Below are positions 9,197 to 15,106 of a stretch of DNA of 22,428 nt, piece by piece. Each line of letters starts with the position of its first letter. The first letter of the stretch is position 1. The stretch is from JBOGZD01 sp050697155 (GTDB lineage: Bacteria > Actinomycetota > Thermoleophilia > Solirubrobacterales > 70-9), in contig JBOGZD010000041.1 in the NCBI GenBank assembly GCA_050697155.1, positions 1 to 22,428 on the forward strand. Direction: 5' to 3'. A model generated the notes under the pieces. That model was given only the letters and a program-made list of their open reading frames with translations, did not search any database and was not told the origin of the DNA. The position numbers and the translations under genes were made by a program.

Positions 9197-9791
9197 CCTG
9201 CTCGGGTTCCTCGCGGCCTGGCTGCCGGCGCCGCCGGCGCGCCTGCTCGAGATCGGGTGCGGCGACGGAGCGCTCACCCGGGAGCTGCTCGGGCGGGGCT
9301 TCCGGGTCACAGCGATCGACCCCGACCCGCCCGAGGGTGAGCCGTTCGTGCGCAGCACGCTGGAGGAGTTCGAGGCGGAGGAGCCCTTCGACGCCGCCGT
9401 GGCGATCCGCTCGCTGCATCACGTCGGGGATCTCGACGCTGCGATCGCCAGCCTCGCTGCCGCGCTGCGACCGGGCGGGCGCCTGGTCATGGCGGAGTTC
9501 GCAGTCGAGAACTTCGACGAGCAGGCGGTGCGGTGGCTCGAGGCCGCCGGACTCAGCGAGCATCTCGACATGCACTTCGACGGCGTGATCCCGCTCGCCG
9601 AGGTCCGTCGCGCCCTCGCCGAGGTCCGTCGCGCCCTCGGCGCCCGGTTCAGGGAGCTGGCGGCCGAGCCCGCGCCGTACCTCGCCCGCGAGGCCGGTCG
9701 CGAGGCGCTCCACGAGCCCGAGCGCGAAGCGATCGCGAGCGGCGAGCTGAAGCCGCTCGGCGCCCGCCTCGCCTACGAGCTCTCTCGGTAA
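9177..9791 (+). CDS. Class I SAM-dependent methyltransferase
   Basis: This small methyltransferase of about 204 residues has a Rossmann fold. Motif I (LLEIGCGDGAL) binds S-adenosylmethionine. An acidic strand follows (VTAIDPDPPEG), then FDAAVAIRSLHHV (motif II region) and LRPGGRLVMAEF (motif III). These are typical of the UbiE/Methyltransf_11 group; the substrate cannot be deduced. The start is uncertain. GTG at 9177 begins just before the conserved LTPDLLGFL segment, while GTG at 9147 would add ten residues; neither has a well-spaced ribosome-binding site. Either start overlaps the dppF tail, so the gene probably rides on the transporter transcript. Residues LAEVRRA are duplicated in tandem near the C-terminus. 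The 3' end faces the minus-strand DUF559 gene. Confidence 0.88.
   Translation: MTHLTPDLLGFLAAWLPAPPARLLEIGCGDGALTRELLGRGFRVTAIDPDPPEGEPFVRSTLEEFEAEEPFDAAVAIRSLHHVGDLDAAIASLAAALRPGGRLVMAEFAVENFDEQAVRWLEAAGLSEHLDMHFDGVIPLAEVRRALAEVRRALGARFRELAAEPAPYLAREAGREALHEPEREAIASGELKPLGARLAYELSR
9594..9635 (+). repeat. Perfect 21-bp tandem duplication inside the methyltransferase gene
   Basis: The unit CTCGCCGAGGTCCGTCGCGCC occurs at 9594-9614 and again, identical, at 9615-9635. It duplicates the heptad LAEVRRA in frame within an amphipathic helix. Identity at the nucleotide level suggests a recent slippage or duplication event, or an assembly artefact. Confidence 0.85.
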
Positions 9792-9820
9792 CCGATCCGA
9801 CCTGCGGCTCGGGCTGGGCC

Positions 9821-9859
9821 GTCCTGTCCTGTGCTCGTCTGACCGGCACTAGACAGGAC
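9821..9859. repeat. Left terminal palindrome of unit A
   Basis: Outer stem GTCCTGTC (9821-9828) pairs with GACAGGAC (9852-9859). Inner stem GTGC (9831-9834) pairs with GCAC (9845-9848). It contains the TAG stop of the minus-strand DUF559 gene (9849-9851) and lies in a convergent gene junction, so it could also act as a bidirectional terminator. Its length and arrangement match the right-end palindrome. Confidence 0.75.
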
Positions 9860-10760
9860 AGCGATGGCGGAGCAACGTCCGCAGCTCCGAGAGCATCAAG
9901 TGTGGCTGGTCGACCACGTCGCCGTAGGTGTAGCGACGGAATTCGTCGCCGCGGGCGTAGGCCTCGCGTTCTCGCCGACGGTCTTGCTCCCATGCGTGCC
10001 GCGAGCCGTGGTACCGGTAGCTGTCGAGCTCGACGGTCAAGCGGTGCTCCGGCCAGTGGCAGTCGACCCTCCTCCCGCCGGCGGCCGTGTTCGTCCGCGG
10101 CAGCGGGAGACCCGACTGTCGAAGCCGGGCGAGGAAGGCGCGCTCGAGCTTGCTCAGGGTGACGCGGAAGTCCCCGCGAAGGATTTGGCGTAGCCGGGCG
10201 GCGCCCGGGCTGTTCGGCCGCCGAGCGAGAACGGCCTCAACCTTCTGGGGACTCGTCCGGTAGCGGATCCCCGCCTCGTGACATGCGCGCGCCAGGTCGT
10301 GGGTGGCCAGGTCCCCAGCCACGTCGAGGAGCGTACGGGGGACGGTCGTAATCGGGATGGCACACCAGACGGTTCTGTCGCGAGGATCGATACGCCGCGA
10401 ACGCCGTGTCCTGACCCCGTCGGTGCGTCGTTCCGTGGGCGTAGTGACCTCAGGGGCCGGCGCGACGCCCTTGACCAGGCGGTACAGGTGGGCGGCCGCC
10501 AGCCCGCTCAGCACTGCCCCCTCGCCACATGCCAGGACCGCGGCCAGGTACCGCGCCTCGACGCTCGGCGCCCGGTGACCGACCCGATACACGCCGCGAT
10601 GCTCGCGAAGCAGCGCTCCAGTGCGCACCCTGGCCTCGATCTCCGCCCGAGTGATCCCGCCGCGTCGCAGCTGCCCCCGAGTGACGAGGCCGTGCTGCGC
10701 ACCGGCGATCCGCCCGATCACTGCCTCCGCTGTCCTGCCTTCTGCTCGCACAACGAGCAT
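9849..10760 (-). CDS. AbiEi-type winged-helix / DUF559 (Vsr-like PD-(D/E)XK) protein
   Basis: This is a 303-residue protein with two recognisable parts. The N-terminus (about 15-62; GLVTRGQLRRGGITRAEIEA...HRGVYRVGH) is the winged-helix domain of AbiEi-type antitoxins. The middle carries IPITTVPRTLLDVAG (135-149). The C-terminus (about 203-298) is a DUF559 domain related to very-short-patch-repair endonucleases: Glu206 in KLERAFL, Asp233 in RRVDCHWP, then Glu244 and Asp246 in TVELDSYRYHG, and a final RREREAYARGDEF...YTYGDVV strand. The presumed nuclease residues are present, so it may cut DNA; this is untested. The ATG at 10760 lies in a palindrome and lacks a ribosome-binding site. GTGs at codons 4 and 14 are alternatives. 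It follows a DUF72 gene on the same strand. No toxin partner is adjacent. Confidence 0.85.
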   Translation of the reverse strand: MLVVRAEGRTAEAVIGRIAGAQHGLVTRGQLRRGGITRAEIEARVRTGALLREHRGVYRVGHRAPSVEARYLAAVLACGEGAVLSGLAAAHLYRLVKGVAPAPEVTTPTERRTDGVRTRRSRRIDPRDRTVWCAIPITTVPRTLLDVAGDLATHDLARACHEAGIRYRTSPQKVEAVLARRPNSPGAARLRQILRGDFRVTLSKLERAFLARLRQSGLPLPRTNTAAGGRRVDCHWPEHRLTVELDSYRYHGSRHAWEQDRRREREAYARGDEFRRYTYGDVVDQPHLMLSELRTLLRHRCPV

Positions 10761-10770
10761 GAGGCAGGAC
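10732..10770. repeat. Right terminal palindrome of unit A
   Basis: Outer stem GTCCTGCCT (10732-10740) pairs with AGGCAGGAC (10762-10770), a perfect 9 bp. Inner stem TGCTCG pairs with CGAGCA around a short CACAA loop. It covers the first codons of the minus-strand DUF559 gene, with the ATG at 10758-10760. It has the same 39-base length as the left palindrome. Folding of the mRNA here would sequester the start codon. Confidence 0.78.
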
Positions 10771-10806
10771 GGTCCCGAGATTCGCCCCCTTGGCAGCCCG
10801 CTCCGG

Positions 10807-11535
10807 TCAGTCCGTCAGCCGGTCGCGCAGCCAGCGGGCGTTGTTGACAGCGAACGCCTCCCAGTCGTTGTTGAAGTAGACGAGCACCTCGGCCTTGCGC
10901 CGCCAGGCGGCGATCCGGCGCTTCCAGGTGTCGAGCTCGGCCTCCGAGTAGTTGCCGCGACGGCCCCGCTTGCCGTGGTGGAGCCGGACGAGGGTCCAGT
11001 CGGTGGTCAGCTCGCGGGCCTGGAACGGCCACTTCGGGTGATCGCCGATCACCAGGGCCACGCCGTGCTCTCGCAGGGCCGCGTAGACGTCGGAGACGAA
11101 CCAGCTCGGCTCGCGAAACTCGAACGCGTGCCGCCACGGCGGCAGGGCGTCGAGGGCGTCGGCGAGCCGCTCGTCGTCGCGCTTGAAGCCGGGCGGGAGC
11201 TGCCACAGCACCGGGCCCATCTTCGGCGTCTCGAGCAGCGGCTCGAGCCGCTCGGCGAAGCGGGCGATGCCCTTGGGGAGCTCCCGCAGGCGCTTGACGT
11301 GAGTCAGGTAGCGGCTCGCCTTGATCGTGAACACGAAGTCGGGCGAGCTCTGTTCGACCCAGTTGGCGACCGTATCGCGGGTGGGCAGCCGGTAGAAGGT
11401 CGCGTTGACCTCGACGGTGTCGAACTCGCTCGAGTAATGCTCCAGCCAGCGCGACTGCGGCACCCCCTTGGGGTAGAACGACTCGCGCCAGTCCTTGTAG
11501 TTCCACCCCGAGCAGCCGATGCGCACCGGCTTCAT
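10807..11535 (-). CDS. DUF72 family protein (YecE-like)
   Basis: This 242-residue protein belongs to the DUF72/YecE family, a TIM-barrel-like fold of unknown biochemical function. Recognisable features are the N-terminal IGCSGWNYKDWRESFYP, the FDTVEVNATFYRLP strand, FTIKASRYLTHVKRL, the central LWQLPPGFK, HAFEFREPSW and the C-terminal VYFNNDWEAFAVNNA. Its length is normal for the family. The ATG at 11535 overlaps the stop of the upstream BASS transporter gene by four bases (ATGA), so the two are cotranscribed and probably translationally coupled. Downstream on the same strand lies DUF559 unit A, whose palindrome starts 36 bases beyond this stop. Confidence 0.93.
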   Translation of the reverse strand: MKPVRIGCSGWNYKDWRESFYPKGVPQSRWLEHYSSEFDTVEVNATFYRLPTRDTVANWVEQSSPDFVFTIKASRYLTHVKRLRELPKGIARFAERLEPLLETPKMGPVLWQLPPGFKRDDERLADALDALPPWRHAFEFREPSWFVSDVYAALREHGVALVIGDHPKWPFQARELTTDWTLVRLHHGKRGRRGNYSEAELDTWKRRIAAWRRKAEVLVYFNNDWEAFAVNNARWLRDRLTD

Positions 11536-12401
11536 GCTGTCTCCGCTACCCCGTTTCGCCGGTACATAGCCCGGGCGAAGAGGCCCGCGGTGACGAACAT
11601 GAAGGCGCTGTAGACCGCGGCGGGGATCGTCAACTCGGTCGAGATCGAGGCCCCGACTGCGATCGCGAGCGCGGTGTTGTGGATCGAGAGCTCGATCCCG
11701 ATCGCGGTCGCCTGGCGGTCGTCGAGCCTCGCCGTGCGGGAGATCGCATAGCCGATCGACATCGCCGCGACGTTCAGGGTCACCGCCGCGGCCGCGACCT
11801 CGGCGAGGTTGTCGAGCACCCGCTCGGCCTCGCTGATCACGGCGCCGAGCACGACCGCGAAGAAGACGGCGAGCGCGATCCGCTTCACCCGCGGCTCGAC
11901 CGCGATCACGCGCGCGGGCGAGCGGTGGCGCAGGTAGATGCCAACCGCCAGCGGGACGACGATGATCACCAGCACCCGGGCGACGATCCCGGGCATGTTG
12001 ACGTCGTCGTCGAGCCCGGGCACGTCGAAGCGCTGCGTCGCCAGCTCGAGGAAGAGCGGCACGGTGAGCACCGCGGCGACGCTCGAGATCGCGGTCATCG
12101 TGATCGAGAGCGGGGTGTCGCCACGCGCCAGGTGGGTGAGCATGTTCGCCATCACCCCGCCAGGCGAGGCGCCCAGCAGCACGAGCCCTACCGCGAGCGC
12201 CGGAGCGAGACCGTAGAGCTCGGCGACCGTGAACGCGAGCAGCGGCGAGATCACGAGCAGGTTGACGAGCCCGATCGACACCCCCTTGGGAAAGACGAGC
12301 ACCCGGCGAAAGTCGGCTGGGGTGAGCGAGAGGCCGAGGCTGACGATGATCACCGCCAGCGCGATCGGCAACATCACGGTGGCGAAGAACGACTCCTCCA
12401 C
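11532..12401 (-). CDS. Bile acid:sodium symporter (BASS) family transporter
   Basis: This 289-residue integral membrane protein has about nine or ten hydrophobic helices. Hallmarks of the BASS/SBF fold are visible: an N-terminal helix ending SLGLSLTPADFRRV, the GASPGGVMANMLTHLARGD motif (discontinuous helix and sodium-site region), SITMTAISSVAAVLTVP, and the second-half signature GIELSIHNTALAIAVG. It likely couples sodium influx to uptake of an organic anion. Bacterial members move compounds such as pantoate or keto acids, but the substrate is not deducible here. The start is a GTG at 12401 giving VEESFFATVMLP; ribosome-binding sequence is weak. It heads a two-gene unit with the DUF72 gene. 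Confidence 0.92.
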   Translation of the reverse strand: MEESFFATVMLPIALAVIIVSLGLSLTPADFRRVLVFPKGVSIGLVNLLVISPLLAFTVAELYGLAPALAVGLVLLGASPGGVMANMLTHLARGDTPLSITMTAISSVAAVLTVPLFLELATQRFDVPGLDDDVNMPGIVARVLVIIVVPLAVGIYLRHRSPARVIAVEPRVKRIALAVFFAVVLGAVISEAERVLDNLAEVAAAAVTLNVAAMSIGYAISRTARLDDRQATAIGIELSIHNTALAIAVGASISTELTIPAAVYSAFMFVTAGLFARAMYRRNGVAETA

Positions 12402-12450
12402 CCGGCGAGCCTATGTCAGTCAGCGCGCGGCGGGAGGGGTTCGCGCTAGC

Positions 12451-13020
12451 TCATCGCTCCGGTGCGTAGGTGAGGATCGCGACGCCGTCGCCGACCATCT
12501 TCGAGTCGGTGAGCTTGAGCGACTTCTTCTCGCTGGTGTCGCCGAAGATCCGCTTGCCGGTGCCGAGCACCACGGGGAAGACCATCAGCCGCAGCTCGTC
12601 GACGAGGTCGTTCTCGAGCAGGGTCTGGACGAGCTGGGCGCTGCCGTGGACGACGAGCTCACCGTCGGAGTCCTGCTTGAGCTTCGTGACCGCGGCGACG
12701 ACGTCGCCGCCCTCGATCACGGTGGAGTTGCTCCACTCGGGGTCCTCGAGGGTCGAGGAGACCACGTACTTGGGCATGCTGTTGAACTTGTCGGCGAACT
12801 CTCCCTCGCGCTCGGGCCAGGCCTCGGCGAAGCCCTCGTAGGTCACCCGCCCCAGCAGCAGTGCGTCGGATGAGAGCGTCTCGTCGAGCTTGAACTGGTC
12901 GCCCTCGTCGCCGCGCTCGAACTCGAAGCTCCAGCCGCCGTACTTGAAGTCCTCGCTGCCGCCCGGATCCTCCATGACCCCGTCCAGCGAGACGAACTCG
13001 GTTACGACGATCCTTCCCAT
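12451..13020 (-). CDS. Dihydrofolate reductase-fold (RibD C-terminal) family protein
   Basis: This 189-residue cytoplasmic protein has the RibD_C/DHFR-like fold. It starts MGRIVVTEFVSLDGVMEDPGG, typical of this stand-alone family. It continues with LLLGRVTYEGFAEAWP (cofactor-binding strand-helix), KYVVSSTLEDPEWSNSTVI, GELVVHGSAQLVQTLL (the conserved G-S/G-x-x-L turn) and LRLMVFPVVLGTGKRIF. Members are presumed NAD(P)H-dependent reductases with unknown substrates; it should not be called a true folate reductase. The ATG is preceded by a strong AAGGAGG at 5-base spacing. It is divergent from an ArsR-SRPBCC pair with an operator-like dyad in between. This gene trio recurs in actinobacteria and suggests shared regulation. 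Confidence 0.93.
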   Translation of the reverse strand: MGRIVVTEFVSLDGVMEDPGGSEDFKYGGWSFEFERGDEGDQFKLDETLSSDALLLGRVTYEGFAEAWPEREGEFADKFNSMPKYVVSSTLEDPEWSNSTVIEGGDVVAAVTKLKQDSDGELVVHGSAQLVQTLLENDLVDELRLMVFPVVLGTGKRIFGDTSEKKSLKLTDSKMVGDGVAILTYAPER

Positions 13021-13059
13021 CCTCGCCTCCTTCTCGTTTTCGGCTCTGGCCTCGGCGCT

Positions 13060-13087
13060 ACTATATTCAACCTAGCAGTTGTTCAAT
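13060..13087. promoter_or_regulatory. Divergent promoter with candidate ArsR operator
   Basis: An imperfect dyad spans 13065-13087: ATTCAAC, then CTAGCA, then GTTG followed by TTCAAT. Its AT-rich character stands out in this GC-rich region. On the minus strand TTGAAC (13081-13086) and TATAGT (13060-13065) form a -35/-10-like pair with 15-base spacing, reading toward the reductase gene. On the plus strand TATATT (13062-13067) could be the -10 for arsR. A repressor bound to the dyad would block both promoters. Binding by the adjacent ArsR protein is inference. Confidence 0.5.
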
Positions 13088-13104
13088 CACACGGGTGACC
13101 ACCG

Positions 13105-13443
13105 ATGGCAGCAGACCAGCTCAGCAGCACCTTCGCCGCCCTCGCCGACCCCACCCGGCGCGAGATCCTCGCCCGGCTTGCCGAGGGCGAGGCCTCCGTG
13201 AACCAGCTCGCCGAGCCGTTCCCGATCAGCCTCCAGGCGGTATCGAAGCACCTCAAGGTGCTCGAGCAAGCGGGCTTGATCGAGCGCGGGCGCTCGGCGC
13301 AGCTGAGGCCCTCGCGGCTCCGCGGGAGGCCACTCGGTGACGCCGCCGAGTGGCTGGACGACTATCGGCGGTTCTGGGAGCAGAGCTTCGACCGGCTCGA
13401 CGCGCGGTTGCGCTCAGCCGGTAGGACTCGCGGGCGTGGCTGA
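13105..13443 (+). CDS. ArsR-family winged-helix transcriptional repressor
   Basis: This 112-residue cytoplasmic DNA-binding protein has a complete ArsR winged helix. It opens with STFAALADPTRREILARL. The helix-turn-helix is SVNQLAEPFPISLQAVSKHLKVLEQAG (about residues 32-58). A wing follows (LIERGRSAQL), then PLGDAAEWLDDYRRFWEQSFDRL, characteristic of the ArsR subgroup paired with SRPBCC proteins. No cysteine pair for metal sensing is present, so it is probably not a metal sensor. The ATG follows GGTGA at short spacing. The gene overlaps the next by 8 bases. It probably represses its own operon and the divergent reductase through the dyad at 13065-13087. Confidence 0.93.
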   Translation: MAADQLSSTFAALADPTRREILARLAEGEASVNQLAEPFPISLQAVSKHLKVLEQAGLIERGRSAQLRPSRLRGRPLGDAAEWLDDYRRFWEQSFDRLDARLRSAGRTRGRG

Positions 13444-13906
13444 GGGATCGACCCCCGGGAGCGCGGGCGACGCGGGGATCACGATCACCCGCGTCTTCGA
13501 TGCGCCGCGCGAGCGGGTCTGGAGGGAGTGGACCGAGCCCGACGCGTTCGCCGACTGGTTCGGCGGCACGCAGTCCGACGTGCCGCTCGAGACGGTCTCG
13601 ATGGACGTGAGGCCGGGAGGGGCTTGGCGGCTGACGATGTTCACCGACCCCGGCCACGGCGAGAGCCACTGGAAGGGCGAGTACATCGAGGTGGTCGAGC
13701 CCGAGCGCCTCGTCTTCACCGTCTCGGATCGGCCCGGAGACGAGCCGACGGAGCTGGTGACCGTCGTCCTCAACGACCTCGGCGACGACCGCACCGAGAT
13801 GCGCTTCGAGCAGCGCGGCGAGATGACCGCCGAGCAGTACAAGCGCGCGGGCCAGGGTTGGTCCGGCTTCTTCGACCGGATCGCCGAGCGGCTGGCAGCC
13901 GGCTGA
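13436..13906 (+). CDS. SRPBCC (AHSA1/START-like) domain protein
   Basis: This 156-residue protein has the helix-grip AHSA1 fold, which forms a hydrophobic ligand cavity. Family marks are ITITRVFDAPRERVWREWTEPDAFADWFGG at the N-terminus (two adjoining pieces), DVRPGGAWRLTMF, YIEVVEPERLVFT and the C-terminal helix YKRAGQGWSGFFDRIAERL. The start is the GTG at 13436, eight bases inside arsR; an earlier in-frame ATG would only add residues translated from arsR in another frame. The coupling indicates the two proteins work together. The ligand and function are unknown. Its stop lies 22 bases before the 3' end of the opposing tRNA-Ser gene. Confidence 0.92.
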   Translation: MAEGSTPGSAGDAGITITRVFDAPRERVWREWTEPDAFADWFGGTQSDVPLETVSMDVRPGGAWRLTMFTDPGHGESHWKGEYIEVVEPERLVFTVSDRPGDEPTELVTVVLNDLGDDRTEMRFEQRGEMTAEQYKRAGQGWSGFFDRIAERLAAG

Positions 13907-13927
13907 GCGGCCACCCGTGGACTACAG

Positions 13928-14017
13928 CGGAGGGGGTGGGATTCGAACCCACGTCGGACCGAAATGGCCCGAAACGGTTTTCGAGACCGCCGCATTCAAC
14001 CACTCTGCCACCCCTCC
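13928..14017 (-). tRNA. tRNA-Ser (anticodon CGA)
   Basis: Read on the minus strand, this 90-nt class II tRNA has a 7-bp acceptor stem (GGAGGGG with CCCCTCC, discriminator G). The D arm is GGCAGAGTGGTTGAATGC. The anticodon loop CTCGAAA is closed by GCGGT/ACCGT. It has the long variable arm typical of serine and a T arm GTGGG-TTCGAAT-CCCAC. The anticodon CGA (plus-strand 13981-13983) decodes UCG. CCA is not encoded. Confidence 0.96.
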
Positions 14018-14052
14018 GAGGTGACGTTTCAAGGCTAGCGGCGGGGGGCGGG

Positions 14053-14514
14053 TCAGGTGGGGCCGGCGACGGCGTAGCGGAGGATCTCGACCACCTGCTC
14101 GGGGGTCTCGGCGGTGGCCATCGCGGCGCGGTCGACCTCCTTGAGCGCGTGGGTGAGGTCCTCGTCGTGGAGGGTGACCACCGGCTTGCCTAGCGCGGAC
14201 GCATAGCCGGCCTCGAATGCCGCGTTCCACTGGCGGTACTTGTCGCCGAAACGGACGACCACGACGTCGGCGCGGCGCAGCAGGGTCTGGGTGCGGACGG
14301 CGTTGACGCCGGCGCCCTTGTGGTCCTTCCAGAAGCCGATCTCCTCGGGGCCGAGGATGTCGGTGCCGACGTCGTCAGAGGCCGAGTGGTCGGTGACCGG
14401 GGCGAGCAGCTCGACCGGCAGGCCCGCCTCGCGCACGCCGTCGGCGATCCGCTCGCGCCAGTCGGAGTGGATCTCGCCGGAGAGGTAGACCTGCCAGGTG
14501 CCGTCCTCCGCCAT
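14053..14514 (-). CDS. ytoQ: YtoQ-family protein
   Basis: This 153-residue cytoplasmic protein closely follows the pattern of Bacillus YtoQ: VYLSGEIHSDWRERI at the N-terminus, then SDDVGTDILG, a Lys-Asp-His-Lys stretch, VRTQTLLRRADVVVVRFGDKYRQWN, AAFEAGYASALGKPVVTLH and a C-terminal ALKEVDRAAMATAETPEQV. The fold is related to nucleoside 2-deoxyribosyltransferases. The conserved Asp/Glu-bearing SGEIH and GDKYRQWN segments fit a nucleotide-binding pocket, but no activity is established for the family to my knowledge. The ATG start is at 14514. It lies between tRNA-Ser(CGA) and the PPOX gene, all on the minus strand, with 70 bases to the latter. Confidence 0.9.
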   Translation of the reverse strand: MAEDGTWQVYLSGEIHSDWRERIADGVREAGLPVELLAPVTDHSASDDVGTDILGPEEIGFWKDHKGAGVNAVRTQTLLRRADVVVVRFGDKYRQWNAAFEAGYASALGKPVVTLHDEDLTHALKEVDRAAMATAETPEQVVEILRYAVAGPT

Positions 14515-14584
14515 CGTGGGTCGGATCTTAGGGGCCTCGGTGCGAAGCTCTTGCTATGCGAGAGGAACGCGTCGAGGGCCGCTC

Positions 14585-15055
14585 TCAGCGCTCGATTCGC
14601 TTCGGCTCGCGACCCTCGGCCCAGGACTCGATCACCAGCTTGTCGCGGGCGTCGTTGAGGCTGATTCGCACCGCCTCGGTGATCTCGGCGCGAAACAGAT
14701 GAAAGCGGCCGGGCGGGTCCTCGCCCCGGGTCTCGTACAGGGATTTCTTGCGGTCGTCGCCGACCTCCTCGGCGCGGCCGGCGACCTTCGCGTCGCCGTC
14801 CCACTCCGGCGGATCGGCGGAGCCGCTGTGGAGTGCGAAGCGCGGGTCGCGCTGCAGGTCGAGCGCCTTGCGCGCCTCCCACATCGAGCCGAACCACAGG
14901 TCGCCCTCGGCGATGAAGGCCTCGATCCCGCTGATCCGCGGGGAGCCGTCGCGCCGGAGGGTGGCGATCGTCTTGTGGACGCGGGCGTCGAGCGACGCTC
15001 GGATCGCCTCGGCCAGCTCGGGTGCGCTGTCGGCGATCTCCTGCCAGCGAGCCAC
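14585..15055 (-). CDS. Pyridoxamine 5'-phosphate oxidase-fold (PPOX) protein
   Basis: This 156-residue protein has the split-barrel flavin-binding fold. The core is HKTIATLRRDGSPRISGIE, then DLWFGSMWEARKALDLQRDPRFALHSG, a short loop WDGDAKVAGRAEEVGD, and FHLFRAEITEAVRISL. Proteins of this kind bind FMN, F420 or haem. The Thr-Leu-x-x-x-Gly-x-Pro strand resembles the actinobacterial FMN/F420-dependent group, but the cofactor cannot be fixed. I chose the GTG at 15055 (VARWQEIADSAPEL); the open frame continues upstream only as an antisense shadow of the trpB-like gene. Divergent from that gene across 51 bases. Confidence 0.85.
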   Translation of the reverse strand: MARWQEIADSAPELAEAIRASLDARVHKTIATLRRDGSPRISGIEAFIAEGDLWFGSMWEARKALDLQRDPRFALHSGSADPPEWDGDAKVAGRAEEVGDDRKKSLYETRGEDPPGRFHLFRAEITEAVRISLNDARDKLVIESWAEGREPKRIER

Positions 15056-15057
15056 GC

Positions 15058-15075
15058 GGCGATCATAGAATCGCC
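15058..15075. promoter_or_regulatory. Dyad in the 51-bp PPOX/trpB2 divergent promoter region
   Basis: A perfect 6-bp inverted repeat, GGCGAT-CATAGA-ATCGCC, sits between the divergent starts. -10-like boxes overlap it on both strands (TAGAAT at 15066-15071 on plus; TATGAT at 15062-15067 on minus). It could be an operator or simply two back-to-back promoters. The trpB2 start has its own GAGGAGG at 15094-15100. Confidence 0.4.
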
Positions 15076-15106
15076 CCGTCCCCGGGAAACGGCGAGGAGG
15101 AACGCG

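Larger units (their letters stand above)
9821..10770 (-). mobile_element. Palindrome-bounded AbiEi/DUF559 unit A (950 bp)
   Basis: A single AbiEi-wHTH/DUF559 gene fills the space between two 39-bp palindromic repeats, 9821-9859 and 10732-10770. The repeats match at 27 of 39 positions in direct alignment and, because they are palindromic, also act as inverted ends (GTCCTG...TGCTCGT). The stop codon occupies positions 29-31 from the left outer edge, and the annotated ATG lies inside the right repeat. Unit B (16600-17544) has the same plan, nearly the same length (945 bp) and the same stop-codon position, but a different palindrome sequence. No target-site duplication is evident. That it moves is inference from the repeated architecture. 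Confidence 0.55.

Noticed and set aside
9849..10760. Classical type IV toxin-antitoxin pair (AbiEi with AbiEii)
   Set aside because: Only the AbiEi-type winged helix is present, fused to a DUF559 domain. No nucleotidyltransferase toxin gene is adjacent on either strand.
9821..10770. Target-site duplications flanking units A and B
   Set aside because: The bases just outside the palindromes (GGCC versus GGTC for A; GGC versus ATC for B) do not form convincing direct repeats.
14498..15106. Upstream in-frame extension of TrpB2 to 656 residues
   Set aside because: That part is antisense to the PPOX gene, and a strong GAGGAGG precedes the GTG at 15107, which fits the family length.
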